Position numbers and translations under genes: made by a program
Assembly: GCA_037783545.1 (NCBI GenBank)
Contig: JBBELK010000461.1
Span: 1,054,001 to 1,118,000 of the forward strand
DNA length: 64,000 bases
Direction of reading: 5' to 3'
DNA from: Henricia sp. BOLD:AAB3569
Lineage: Eukaryota > Echinodermata > Asteroidea > Spinulosida > Echinasteridae
The notes under the pieces: generated by a model
Told to the model about the DNA's origin: nothing
Database searches by the model: none
The model's input: the letters and a program-made list of their open reading frames with translations, nothing else
Shown here: positions 8,835 to 20,693 of the stretch, piece by piece
Layout of the letters: each line of letters opens with the position of its first letter
How positions within the stretch are numbered: position 1 is the stretch's first letter

Positions 8835-11800
8835 CTATTTCATCTTGTGTCGTTTGGCATCTTTTATGGCCACATGGGCTGCGTTTCTACCAGGTGCACC
8901 TGTCACACCACCACCTGTGAAAAAAAACAAAGGCATGACATGCTTGGGCAAATCCTATCTGGAATCGGATGCTTTCTGAGGTGGAGTTCGGAATCTCGAT
9001 TCCGTCTTCTGACGTGACCGATTCCCATTATCTCGGTGATTCCAGGAAGTACCCGGCAAAACTAAATGTTAAAGGAGCGTGACCAGATTTGTTTTCCAAA
9101 AACTGGACTTCGTTCTCACCTAATAATGATGCAACATACCGGTACCTCCCCAAAATACTATCCATGAGAAGAAAAAAAAGCAAATTTGCAACCCTCAATT
9201 TACCTGTTGTAATAACTGCACTGCTTTATGTAACGGGATAAATTAGTTTACTAAACTAAGGTAGATTTTTTTATGATATCCTGGAAATATGCAGATTAAG
9301 AGCACGAAATTTTAGAATGGTAATGAGAAAATATGACAAGTGATATAGTATCAAAAACTCAACACCCATTGGAAAAAAAATAGGGAGTCTGGGGCCGATT
9401 TCACAAAGCGCTAAGATTCGTCCTAGGAAGTGTAACTCGTCTTATCTTGAAACTAATCCTAGGACTGATTTCACAAAACTTAGGATGTGTTAAATTCGTC
9501 CTATTTCCCATGGCAACATGGCCCAACTCTTCCTAACTTAAGATCGATGTTTGGGTCGTCTTATCTGTACGAATGCATGGAGTAAAAGCAGTGACCGAAG
9601 GCACTTATCTTCTGCTTGCCGAACGTGAAGCTAGCCCGGCATACGGCAGCGCTAGCAGCGCAGGCGCTCATACAGACAATTTAACTTTGCCGCGATATGC
9701 GAAATTCTCTTGAAAAGGAGGCGTAATTTAAATCGCAGAAAAGCACTTACCGAAAAAGGTTGAGGCATTTGTATGTCCATGCACGTGAAGCCATAACTTT
9801 TGCAGTGTGCCATTTGTACAGTCGAACGATAGGCCTACATGTACATCTATGTTCAAGTACATCGACTTGAATTTGTTCACGTCAATGTACCCTTTCATAA
9901 CTGCCGACAAAATGCGATACGCCAAGCAGACGACGCTACAAAGTCGGCCATTTTGATTTGTAATGTGCGTGCCGTTTTCCCGACGACTGTTAACGTCGGT
10001 ACTGTTAACGTACATGGTACAGCCGTTGATAAATGTATAATAAGTAGTTGCGACTCGTCTTGTAAAAGACGGGTTTTGTGAAATCGATCTCAGGACACGT
10101 CTTAGCAAAGACCGATCTTACTGCTCAAACTCTTCTTAAATCCTAGGATCGATCCTAAGATAGGAAGAGTTTTGTGAAATCGGCCCCTGGTCACGCTTCT
10201 TTAGTGGATGCAGAAATCCACAAGTTCACTAAATTAAACAAACTTAATAATAATATTAATAATGAATAGATTTGTATAGCGCACATATCCACCCTGCAGG
10301 GTGCTCAAGGCGCTGTTACCATTATTACCGCTGCCATCAGGGAATCACCAGAACCATTTCGCTTCAACTAGGTGGCTGCTGGTCAGGCGCACAACCCTAT
10401 CAGCAGTTAGATTGTAGCATTCCCCTTAACAGCTTCCCATATATCGCTTGGGTTGACGAGGCAACTGGGATTAAGTGCCTTGCCCAGGGACACAGACACG
10501 TTGGTCGAAGTGGGGCTCGAACCCCCAACCTCTGATTGGGAGTCCCGCTTCATACCCACTAGACCACACGCGCTCCCCAATCTGTTCTGATCAAGAATTG
10601 ATATTGGAAAGAATTCCGTACTCGGACGTTACTGTTTTTTCCTTAAAATGACTATCAATAAGTGCAAATCTAAAGGAAAAACCAAAATTTGGAGGGGAAA
10701 AAATATGAAGATGTTGCCCTATAGGTTTATTGCAGGAGGGCTTATCTGACGTCCAACTTGTAAATTCTTTCCTTGATATTTTATGGAAATTGCCTTTTTT
10801 TGACGAGTATGAAAAGCAGAACTTAGTAATACCTGGGTGAGCACCACTGCCACAAAGATACAATCCACTGATCGGGGATCTATAACTTGCACCCATCACA
10901 GGACGGGCAAAGTATAGCTGATCCAATGTCATTGCACCATGGAAAATATTCTACACACAAACACAGCAAGGACATGATTTAAGAAAACAAACATGAAGCC
11001 TGGCCATACTTTAGATACAAGTATGTTGGGAAAAAATGTAAACAAATTTTTCTGCTTGGGAGCCGTCTATAAAATAATATGTACACACAGAGGGTAAGTT
11101 AGAGCCAATGCATACAGCCAACGTTAAAGTATATGGGTGACTACACAAATTTTGCATACTGGGGTCTTAAAAGTTGGCATTTCGTGCGTAAGTACTTTAT
11201 GGACGGTCCCTTAGAAAAACAATCTGTAGCAAACTAAAGATGTGCTCACATATGAGCCTTATGAACCGATTCATCGTCGACCGGTCATGACTTAGTCAAA
11301 CCGTGTGAACACATTCTAAATGTGGCCAAGTTATGACTAAAGCTGATTTCAGAAGTTGGCCGAGTTGCTCAAAATGTGGTTTTCTAGGTCATGATGGATA
11401 AAGATACAGATATTCACGCTTTAAATTGGTCATAACAAGTCGTGACTATCTTACCAGGTGTGCTTAAGTGGGTTTTGAACCCACAACTCCTTAATGCATA
11501 GTGAAGGCATTAGGGTGGTGTAGCCATATTTTGCTCGTCTTTCACCTCTGTGGCCCTGGTTCAAATCCCATCCAGGTTAGTTTGTGGATTGGGTTCTCAG
11601 TCCCTGCTTGATTCTGCAGGTTTTGTGACTGTGCTGAAGAACCTCCTGGGTGACTACAGGGCAACGACTTAGGTCGGCTAATCTCGGCACCCTGATTTCT
11701 TTAGGAGGCCATACAATGTATGAAAGAACCAAACATGGTTATTAGGCACCATAACACATGTTTTGTAAGAAAGGGGTGAAATTTCCCAAACTGTAATAAG

Positions 11801-14800
11801 CATTTGATTTTACCCCTCCAGTGAGCCCAAATATCCTCTCCAGGTCGGGTGGCGTTAGGATGTCTCGTCCGACGACGCTGGATTTGAACCCCGGACAGTA
11901 GTCTTCAATGCAATCGAACACTGCAGGAATAATGACATCAATATTGTTAGGCCAAAGGTGGATTTCACAAAGACTTGTGATATGTCGTAGGCAGTGTTGT
12001 AATGGCTCGTACTCAAGACTCGGGATTTTCACTGACTTGACTTGAGACACGAACCTCAAATGACTTGACTTGGGACTTGAGCAGAGGGAGACTCGTAACA
12101 ACCCTAGTCGTAAGTGCTCAGATCCATCGCAATTCACCGAACCCTTTGTAAGTTTACGACGGGTTTTGTAGTTGCGTTTTGCGAAACACTTGCGACAAGT
12201 TGGGGGCAGAACCAAACATTATCCTCGGGGTGGTCAAGCGCGATTATAGGGAGAAGGTAGGGCAGAACCCTTCGCAAAGTTGCGATTACCTATTTTGTAG
12301 ACGTAACTTTGTGACAGATTCATCAGTTGTTACGATGCGTCGCAAATATTTCCTTGTGAAATCGACCCAGACTTGTCAAAACGGGTTATTAGCTAAAATT
12401 GTTAATTTTGTTGTGTTACAATTGACTGGTATTTTGCTGCTGTTGCTAATAAGAACACAAATTGACATAAAATGTTAACTGGTAACCCATTTTTACAAAG
12501 CAAATTTTGTTCTAAGCACTTTTCTTACCCTTATCAGCATATGCATCCTTCGCACCCTGGTCCCATTCCCGACCCTCGGCCAGGCGATAGGGCGTATACT
12601 GGGTGAAGAGGGTAACCACATGACACCCCTCCGGTGCCAAGGTGGGGTCTAAGGAGGAGGGTATACACATCTCAATCAATGGTCGGTCCGAGATGCGCCC
12701 CTCTGGACAGGGCAGGTAGGCATCATGGATTGTCTGGGTCGTCTCACAGTTTAGGTGGATAGTGCAGGTATGGTGGGGACCGGGGGGTTCGGTTGGTTTT
12801 GTAGGGCGAGCCTTGAAAATCGGGAGTCTGTCAACAGCAACTAATAAAAACCAAGACGTGGTTAGAAAAACAAAAATGCAAAAAATACTGACTGAAAGAT
12901 TGAGGAGGCTGAGGGATGTAACTTTTTATCGGTCAGTAATGTGTAAGAACACCCATTGTATAATGTGTAAGAACACTGATTGTAACAAGGCTGACTGTAC
13001 CAGCCTCCGTAAGAGCCGCTGAGGCAGGGTGCGCCACTCTGCCTGAACTGCTCACTGAGCTCCTGCACTTGGGAGATGCACAGATGCAGTCGTTAGGTCA
13101 TCCCTCATCCCACACAGGTTCAATCAGGTTGAAAACCTGAGAGCCCTTTCTGAGAGCCCTTAACTGCAGGATTCTCCCAGAAACGAAAAATGTCACATTT
13201 CGTTTCTGTGGGAATCACTTTGCACAAAAAGAGTCCTCTTGGACCTGGAGGAAACCAATGAACCGAAACACTCTTGAAAGTGATTCCAAAGTGATTGGTC
13301 AATCAGTGCCTTGTTATCCACAAGTTCACTGTATTCAACAAACTTCTGTTCTGATCAAGAATGGATATTTTGGAAGAGTAATACAAGATCTTTATAATAA
13401 GATAAGGCCTACTGCCTACCATTGATTTTGGTAACGGGTGATTCATAGTTGATCCCTTGCACCTCTTGGATGAATTCTTTAGGAAGTGCATCTCTTGGAG
13501 TCAAATTGAGATACGTCACATGAGCCGTGGCATTGGACAGGACCATCTTGCTGTGGATTTCAGTGCCGTCTTCCAAGACCACGCCAGCAGCCTTCTTGTT
13601 AGAATCCAAGAGCACTGAGGCAACAGGCTGTGGAATCGATGGACAAAGTTAAATCAGACATTTGCAAGGTTTTCAGGATGTGCGATCATTAGGACTGATA
13701 TGTTTTTCTGCGAAGATGACTACTAGAGTTGGAGTATGATGCCACTAACTTTACAGTGTGATTTTACTACACGTCCTCCTAATGGTTGATAAGCAGTTTG
13801 CAACAGTTTTGGTCGAGAGGTGGGTTCGAGCCCCACTTGTGTCGAAGTGTTTGTGTTCGTGGGCAAGACACTAAATCACACTTGGCTTGTCAACCCCAGT
13901 GAGACTTTGGGAGCTTCTAAGGGGCACAATCTGTTAATGAGGCACAATCTGTTAATGAGGCACATATCTTTAAGATATCGAGGTAAGGTTTTAGAGTGCT
14001 ATGAGTTCAATATTTTGAATGTACCTCACCAACTGTCAATTTTGACCATCATAGTTGGCATACAAGATAATATTTTTACCACTTGTGAAGTACCAGTTAC
14101 CTTCTCTGTGAGAATAGTGGCACCATAAGACTCAGCAGCATTAGCGATGCTTCTAGACACAGCCCCCATGCCGCCCTCCACGTACCCCCATGCTCCTTTA
14201 ATGCCCTCGGCCTCACCCATCACATGGTGAATTAAGACGTATCTAGGGATAAGAATGGGATACATGTAATAGCACCATAAGACTCTGCAGCATTAGCGAT
14301 GCTTCTAGACACAGCCCCCATGCCGCCCTCCACGTACCCCCATGCTCCTTTAATGCCCTCGGCCTCACCCATCACATGGTGAATTAAGATGTATCTAGGG
14401 ATAAGAATGGGATACATGTAATAGCACCATAAGACTCTGCAGCATTAGCGATGCTTCTAGACACAGCCCCCATGCCGCCCTCCACGTACCCCCATGCTCC
14501 TTTAATGCCCTCGGCCTCACCCATCACATGGTGAATTAAGACGTATCTAGGGATAAGAATGGGATACATGTAGTAGCACCATAAGACTCTGCAGCATTAG
14601 CGATGCTTCTAGACACAGCCCCCATGCCGCCCTCCACGTACCCCCATGCTCCTCAGCCTCACCCATCACATGGTGAATTAAGACGTATCTAGGGATAAGA
14701 ATGGGATACATGTAATAGCACCATAAGACTCTGCAGCATTAGCGATGCTTCTAGACACAGCCCCCATGCCGCCCTCCACGTACCCCCATGCTCCTTTAAT

Positions 14801-17800
14801 GCCCTTGGCCTCACCCATCACATGGTGAATTAAGACGTATCTAGGGATAAGAATGGGATACATGTAATAGCACCATAAGACTCTGCAGCATTAGCGATGC
14901 TTCTAGACACAGCCCCCATGCCGCCCTCCACGTACCCCCATGCTCCTTTAATGCCCTCGGCCTCACCCATCACATGGTGAATTAAGACGTATCTAGGGAT
15001 AAGAATGGGATACATGTAATAGCACCATAAGACTTTGCAGCATTAGCGATGCTTCTAGACACAGCCCCCATGCCGCCCTCCACGTACCCCCATGCTCCTT
15101 TAATGCCCTCGGCCTCGCCCATCACCTGGTGAATTAAGATGTATCTAGGGATAAGAATGGGATACATGTAGTAGCACCATAAGACTCGGCAGCATTGGTG
15201 ATGCTTCTAGACACTAGACACATCTTATGGTGAAATAAGATGTATCTAGGGATAAGAATGGGATTGGGTTAACCTGTTACAGCAAGCAATAGCGAGGTTT
15301 CGGTTGCACACGGTTAGGCAAAACGAAAACTTTTAGGGGTCATCCAAAGTTGTCAACATTTTCACGGTTCTACGAAGTCCAGGAAAGGGGAGAAGGGGTT
15401 TGAGGGCCGCGTACAACTTTACATGCACTGTTAATTGTTGACACTTCAACTGACAGAAAAATGTCAATCCTAGCAATCGCCCCTGTAACTTACCCACTCC
15501 CCGGAGTGCTTGGTGTAGACATGGTCCCTATGACTGCATCTGTCAGTAGCGTTGCTTTGAGAGGCTCTGATTCAAACCAACGATTTAGGATCTGCCAAAT
15601 AATGTGCCAATCGTAAAATGGTAACAATGAGAATCTGTCTATGCTTTCAAGAAATTGTTTGAAGCCACTATTCTATTTAGGCTGGTTCCCTGGCTATTCA
15701 GCCATAATAGTCAGTAGATAGTCGGAGACCTAGTTTCTTTCATTTGAGGATACCCCCGTTAAAAAAAGTGCATGTGCACTCTTATTTATATAAATTCATC
15801 TTCGATTATCATTTTCTCAAATAAAGATATCTCAGACGGAATCATTGCATTGGACGGTTTAAACCACTTCTATCTTCCATTTGAGTAAGGCTTTTATGGA
15901 CAAATGGTTGATCAAAATGTTGGTACATCCTGAATACAGGCTTTAGAAGAGAACAATATTAACACTGGGAGTTTGTTTTGAATAAAAACAACAAAACCAA
16001 AGTAATATCACCTTAACAGGAAATAAGTGAAAAATTGTCGACATACCTTGTCTGCCGGAGCCGTCAGCAACTCATAAAATTGTGGAATATTTTTACCAAG
16101 CTCCTTTCCTGTACAACATAAAACACAAACATAAATCCATTCTCAGGTACCCATTTACTCCTAAGTGGAGAGAAGCAATGCATGGCAAAGTGCCTTGCTC
16201 AAGGGTGCACCTATCACGGATGGACCAGACCAGGATTCGAACCCATAACCTTTAGAACGAATCAATCCACTAGACTGCTCCGCCATGGCCATTAATTTGA
16301 CACCAGTTAATGCAAGCTAAATCATCTCATCCAGTTGGGGATCCCGCTGCTATATGATTCGAATCAGCCATTCAACACCGTCCAGCTTGGTGGTCAAGTT
16401 AGAATGTTTGCCTAGTAAGCATGAGGTCCTGGGTTCGAGTCCGACCTGAGCACGCTATGAAGTTTTTCTCAGCGTCTCAGAAAAGCACCGAGTATATAAG
16501 ACCATGTCGAATAGCTGCCTTCTTGTAGGGAAACTTTTGTCATTTAAATTGGTCTACATATGTACCGGTACACACAAAATGTGCAACCCTGCATGTCCTC
16601 AAGGAACAAGGAAACTACCCTACAAGATGGCAGCTATTTGATACGGTCTATACAGTGCTGATCAAGTTATGTCGGGTAAGGGCAATACAAACCTTAAAAT
16701 AAGAGCAACAGATCAAATAAAAAGTGCGACTTCCTCAACAATTCACCTGTTTGCAGCAGTGCCTTCACACTGGGCCAGACATCCATCCGATCTCTTAATG
16801 TGCCCTCGCCGAGTGAGGAGAAGTCAATAGGGGGCGCATCGAAGAGCGGGCCGATGGCTTGAGCTATGGTTGTCATTTGTCTTTCATAATCAAAATATCT
16901 CTGTCAACAACAAAAATTCTTAATAGTTCACGGTAAACTAAGCTTCCAAGTTAAAAAAAAAAAAGTGCAACTCGTACATAAACAATAAATATGACCCGAA
17001 AACTAGATATAAACTTAACAAAGAATGGCAATCGCAGCGAGTATGGGTGCCACCAATTTGGGTGAAGAATGACAAAGTTGTATGCAAAAATGCCATTCTT
17101 TGTCCAATTTTTTTTAGAAAAAGGTGGCGACCATACTACAAGGCATTGCTACAATTAATTTTTTGTTAGGTTCGCATCCACTTTTTTGTAGGTCATATTT
17201 TTTGTCTGACAATGTTTCAGTTGCATTTGTTTTAAAAGCACAATGTCTTTGTTTTAGGGGGTATACTCTTTCAAATGTAAAAATGAAATTGGGCCTTGAG
17301 GAAAGCAGAGGATCAGATTATTGTGTTAAGCGGGCCTCCCACTGTGCGATTTTTGCCACGAATTTCCTACGAATTGGTACGATTATCGGAGACTGCCTAT
17401 AGACTCTACACACAATCGTAGCTAATCGTACCAAATCGTGGGGAATTCGTGGCAAAAATCGCACAGTGGGAGGCCCGCTTTACACTCTAACTACACAGTC
17501 CCAACTTATTGTTAAGATCTTCCTAACATTAAGTTAGAGCTGGCCTAACTATTGCTGGGACAGTCCTAACTTACTGTTGAGAAATAAAGTCTCAACTAAA
17601 CGTTACTACCGTTGGCGTAGTTGGGGCATAACAACGTGCACTAAAACGTATTAAAATGAAAAAAGAAAATAATATACTCTGGCATCTTTCTCTGAGAATT
17701 GTGCGATCTGCTCGTAGGTATCCTTTTCATTGCAAGACAGCAAGAGCGATCGTGGCCTGCCCGTCGGTCCTGGGTCCTCCAGTAATGGTGTGAAGGCGTA

Positions 17801-19150
17801 GGAATCACGGATGTGCACTTTCAAACCATGCTTCTGCAATTTGGAATAAGAACAATCCTAATATTTAGACTGCTTTAGACATGAAAATACTGAATAAATA
17901 AATTTGAATTACAAAAGTACTTTATGCAGGATTCTCTTGGAATGATGAAAGAAAGAGAGGGAAGTCTCACTTTTAATTCCAGATCCTTGTAAATATCTGG
18001 TCGAAGTAAACTCAAAACGTAGGAACATCGGGAGAACTTGAAACCTGTTGAAGAATGTAAAAATAATAAAGAGCCTGTATAACCTCCTGAAGATGGTTCT
18101 AGATCAATTTGGATGCCTTTAGGCCACGTTCACACTAAAAGTTCAAGACAGGATCCAGAGGTGGACTGCATTAAAGAAAATTAAGATGTCTTAACTTTTA
18201 AATCGCAAATCAAGTCTCATGTCCCAAAACAGCAGTGTGACTCAAGTCCGAGCGAAGAACTTGAATCGCTAACTCTGACTTATACTTCCAAGTACTGTAC
18301 TAAAAGTAAATTTTTGACTTTACTCAAAGTAAATTTCTGGATCATTGGAAATGATTACAATGGGGCTTTGAGAACAAACCTGGCACAATCTCCTCGGTGA
18401 CCGCAGCGCCACCAATCACGTGTCTTCGCTCCAGCACCAGTGTTTTTAAGCCTGATTTCTGGAGATAGGCAGCCTGTGGAAAATTAACATGATCAGAATA
18501 GTGATGACTAAAGTTTTACAAGTTGGGCCAGCTTTTATATGACCATCTTGTGACAAGGCTGATTGCACCAGCCTCTGAAAGAGCCACTGAGGCAGGGTGT
18601 GCCACTCTGGGTAAATCCCTGGGCTCCTATTCTGGGGCTGTTTTTGGAGATGCATGGATGCAGAGGTCAGCTCATCCCATGAAGGTTCAATCAAATTGAT
18701 AACCCAACAAAAGTGGTATTCTGAGAGCCCTTAACTGCAGGATTCTCCCAGAAACAGGAAATGTCACATTTCATTGCTGTGGGAATAAATGCTCAAACGA
18801 GTCCTCTTGGGCCTGCTTAAAGTCACTGAAGCGGAACAGTCTTAATAGTGATTCCAAAGTGACAGTGCCATGTTATCCACAAGTTCACTGTATCCAACAA
18901 ATTAAACTTCTGTTTTGATTAACAGAGTCGATATTTTAAGAAAATTCCATTTCTTTAAACTCACAGCAGTAAGTCCATTGTGACCGGCGCCCACAACAAC
19001 AGCATCATACTCCTGAGTTAAAGGATCGTGAATTTCCGCTCGACAGTGTTGATTGGACGTAGACAATACTCTTGATGAGGTCACATGATTGCTACAGCCA
19101 ATGGCAGGGTTCGTCAGCTTTGATAGAGTCTGACGAATGGCAGAATGCAT
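8835..19150 (-). CDS. PYROXD2: Pyridine nucleotide-disulfide oxidoreductase domain-containing protein 2, 13 coding exons
   Basis: FAD-dependent oxidoreductase of the phytoene-desaturase-like group, mitochondrial in vertebrates. Exons in order: 19150-18965, 18473-18380, 18044-17971, 17833-17678, 16900-16747, 16108-16047, 15591-15494, 14242-14101, 13627-13420, 12840-12529, 11920-11814, 10950-10833 and 8914-8835. Splice phases agree throughout, giving 596 codons plus stop (about 581 in human). Landmarks: a basic, acid-poor N-terminus fitting a mitochondrial presequence; the dinucleotide-binding motif [10 protein letters not shown] at residues 51-60; [79 protein letters not shown]; and a C-terminal FAD contact region [16 protein letters not shown]. 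The start ATG lies 23 bases inside an exon that begins after an acceptor at 19174, so there is at least one upstream untranslated exon. Exon 8 is the last member of a tandem array of acceptor-bearing partial copies (see 14101-15265). The reading frame is otherwise intact. Confidence 0.95.
9073..10200. mobile_element. TTAA-target (piggyBac-like) MITE, family B, carrying a second element
   Basis: The left end AGGAGCGTGACCAGA follows TTAA (9069-9072). The right end GGTCACGCTTCT is followed by TTAG, one base off TTAA. Internal landmarks (ATAAATTAGTTTACTAAACT, GAATGGTAATGAGAAAA) match the intact 251-bp copy at 34060-34310 and the left-truncated copy at 51305-51606. The extra length is the element at 9392-10186. 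It sits in the last PYROXD2 intron. Confidence 0.75.
9392..10186. mobile_element. Inverted-repeat element with CTG target duplication, nested in the TTAA MITE
   Basis: Termini GGGCCGATTTCACAAA and their complement are flanked on both sides by CTG (9389-9391 and 10187-10189). The flanking family B sequence is continuous across it when compared with the copy near 34290-34310. Subterminal repeats (TCCTAGGA, GATTTCACAAAACTTAGGA) occur inside. A 126-codon minus-strand open frame (10108-9728) spans the interior. It contains a possible donor (TCG/GTAAGT) but matches nothing I recognise. Confidence 0.7.
10246..10577 (-). mobile_element. tRNA-derived SINE, family S2
   Basis: On the minus strand it starts with a tRNA-like head (TGGTCTAGTGGGTA as A box, GGGTTCGAGCCCC as B box) and ends in an AT-rich ATTATTATTA tail. 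A long plus-strand copy is at 36810-37083, with partial copies near 13808-13910, 23690-23765 and 38800-39028. Family A sequence flanks it on both sides, so it inserted into the 3' end of a family A copy. Confidence 0.85.
11058..11210. mobile_element. MITE family G (about 153 bp)
   Basis: Imperfect inverted ends GGGAGCCGTCTATAAA and TTTATGGACGGTCCC. The interior has GCCAATGCATACAGCCAACG and GTATATGGGTGA. Relatives lie at about 28002-28170, 30303-30480 (one end) and 33410-33530. It is in a PYROXD2 intron. Confidence 0.6.
11505..11690 (+). mobile_element. tRNA-derived SINE, family S3 (uninterrupted copy)
   Basis: Matches 7735-8190 along its length (CTCTGTGGCCCTGGTTC, TGCTGAAGAACC, GGCTAATCTCGGCA) but lacks the MITE, so it serves as the empty-site reference. 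A tRNA-like segment of opposite sense (GGGTTTTGAACCCACAACTC) lies immediately left at about 11470. Confidence 0.65.
12915..13395 (+). repeat. Dispersed repeat family A
   Basis: About 450 bases with landmarks GCCGCTGAGGCAGGGTGCG, CCACTCTGCCT, AACTGCAGGATTCTCCCAG and CCACAAGTTCACTGTATTC. Copies lie at 18540-18950, 22441-23230 (reverse, interrupted), 33740-33870 (partial) and 62575-63000. No tRNA head, inverted ends or coding region is evident, so its class is unknown. A short direct repeat (ATGTGTAAGAACAC, twice) sits at its left end. Confidence 0.75.
14101..15265 (-). repeat. PYROXD2: 152-bp tandem array of intron end plus exon 8 of PYROXD2 (8 acceptors, 1 donor)
   Basis: Exon 8 proper is 14242-14101. 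To its right (upstream for the gene) lie seven more copies at 152-bp spacing. Six carry the exon body and the outermost is shortened inside. Each unit holds the last 29 bases of intron 7, including the acceptor CTTATCCCTAG, and the first 123 bases of exon 8. Each then runs into the next intron end instead of the final codons and donor. One copy (near 14640) has a 10-bp deletion. Copies differ by only a few bases, so the expansion is recent. The unit is not a multiple of three, so reading from one copy into the next meets a stop. Only the leftmost copy ends in ILTEK and GTAACT. Confidence 0.93.
15600..15960 (+). repeat. Dispersed repeat family D, long copy
   Basis: Shares TATTTAGGCTGGTTCCCTG, ATTTGAGTAAGG and the intervening layout with 46190-46520. 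Shorter parts match 1-130, 6763-6845 and 43000-43080, and a reverse piece lies at about 56020-56170. It lies in a PYROXD2 intron. The class is unknown. Confidence 0.65.
16130..16290 (-). mobile_element. tRNA-like SINE fragment, family S4
   Basis: AGTGCCTTGCTCAAGGG next to a B-box-like GGATTCGAACCC and a tRNA-like end (CTAGACTGCTCCGCCATGG). The same layout occurs at 23520-23690 and 28820-28955. A separate tRNA-like stretch with GGTTCGAGTCC is at 16385-16455. Confidence 0.55.
16494..16653. mobile_element. Hairpin MITE of the TA/GACC group
   Basis: The right-hand terminus, read inward, gives GACCGTATCAAATAGCTGCC and the left gives GACCATGTCGAATAGCTGCC, each with TA outside. The same design recurs at 39031-39172, and related termini are at 23241-23391 and 37642-37942. 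Confidence 0.65.
17329..17479. mobile_element. PIF/Harbinger-like MITE (151 bp), TTA target duplication
   Basis: Inverted termini AGCGGGCCTCCCACTGTGCG and their complement extend for about 60 bases each. TTA flanks both ends (17326-17328 and 17480-17482). It lies in a PYROXD2 intron and would fold into an almost complete hairpin. Confidence 0.8.
18540..18950 (+). repeat. Dispersed repeat family A
   Basis: Parallels 12915-13395: GCCACTGAGGCAGGGTGTG, AACTGCAGGATTCTCCCAG and CCACAAGTTCACTGTATCC appear in the same order. The right end reaches to within about 15 bases of PYROXD2 exon 1 (low end 18965). Confidence 0.7.
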
Positions 19151-19173
19151 GGTGCTAATTGCAACAGTTATAT

Positions 19174-20693
19174 CTGAAAAAAAAGAGGAAAAGTTAAGGA
19201 CATAAATCATTTCTGAAATAGAAAAAAAGTTGTTTTGAGCTATCCCAACCTCGAAAAATCATGCAGAAATTGTTTTATTTGAACTGAAATTTAATGTAAA
19301 TAGGCTAGAAGCTTAGTTTTAGTTTTACATAATCAATCGTGACTCGTGACCAGTTCAAATTTGTGAATTTGTTTCCTAGCCTTGGTAAGCCTAATTAGTA
19401 TATAGGCATATGCCTTTGTAAATTTAAATGAGTCATGCACCCTTAATTTGCTTACATGTGCACTTTTTAATGAGAGCCTTGGCACATGTAGGGAGTGAGT
19501 TACCATGGTTACTCAATTAGCATTTAAAGTGCATGCAATATGTAAAAATTAAAATAATAAATAAAAGTTTGCGCGGTACGTGTCAACAAAAGTTATAAGC
19601 CTAAGATTTAATTGGCTTATTATAATTGTCAAGTAGATGTCGATTCTGCTGTTGTCCTCTAGCTGTTGCACATGCGCCACTCAAATACCGACCGCTGCAT
19701 ATGCACATCCAATAGAGTACTAATGTGAAAACATCAGCATTGTGTTTCCCTACGCTTTTTACTTATTTAGCAATGAAAGTTTCAGATTAACAGTGAATTT
19801 TTAGACCCAGTTACCCTGTTGACTGATGTCACACTTGGGTATAGTATATTGTACTTTTGCAAACACTGTCAGACAACTTTTCTGTGATGTACAACTCTAT
19901 GGATCGACTTGATCCAGTCTAAAACCCGTCCATGTGCTGCCATACCACATGGTACCACAAAATAATGGGCAATCGACTTGGAACTAGTCTAGTTTATTCG
20001 GAAAAACGCCCTCTGTCCAAGTGGCGCTGGTTCCAGACGAACTCGTGTGTTCGATGCATGTTATTGCCGAGTACCAACGTGTGTGTGATAATCGAATCCG
20101 GATATACCGCGGAAGCTGCAAGTCAAGTGACACTGACAGGCAGACGGTTTGTAACTTTTGGAAGACAAATCTGAGGATTTAGAGCTATGAAAGAGGTGGT
20201 TGATAACAGCAAACAAAGCATCTACACCCTATCTGAGCATGTCTTCCGTAGATATTCAATGTGTTGATTGGAACGACGTGGGCGAAGTAACTAAAATGGG
20301 GCGCGTCGCGGCTGGTTGCTAATTCAATGAAGTTCTGTCATGTCGGCCTCTGTTGACAGTACACTACAGTGATCAGTGATCGTACATGTATGACTAGACT
20401 GCATGCACAGCCTGAGATCACATCAACACGACAACAGTTAGACATAATCATAATTAAACAGCCTCTGGTCGCATGCTTCTAAATTTTGCAACCTACATTG
20501 TGTACAATTAGATTAACGCCTAGTAAAGTTCAACGTCGCGTCAGTGTTTTGTGTTAGTGTAGCGAATGCAGACAACATACAGTGACCACAAATTAGAGTT
20601 CATTTGAAACTTCAGCAGTTTAGCACTCATGAAGCAAACGGAAGCCAGGGCAATAACTGGCTCCCTGCACGTGTATTCTCGTCTTCTCTCATC
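19174..20693. promoter_or_regulatory. Intergenic interval between divergent PYROXD2 and TBC1D12/14
   Basis: About 1.5 kb separates the two outward-reading starts. It must hold the upstream untranslated exon and promoter of PYROXD2, and the promoter and 5' UTR of the TBC gene, unless these lie inside neighbouring introns. CG dinucleotides thicken towards 20280-20560 (ACGACGTGGGCG, GGGGCGCGTCGCGG). I saw no TATA box or known element that I could assign, and no convincing gene. Confidence 0.4.

Noticed and set aside
14232-15167. Five separate 61-codon open frames on the minus strand
   Set aside because: They are the repeated partial exon 8 copies of PYROXD2, not small genes.
19932-20174. An 80-codon open frame between PYROXD2 and TBC1D12/14
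   Set aside because: No family signal, no splice context, and it lies in the expected promoter interval.
20604-20693. An upstream extension of TBC1D12/14 exon 1
   Set aside because: It has no ATG in frame. The first ATG is at 20694.
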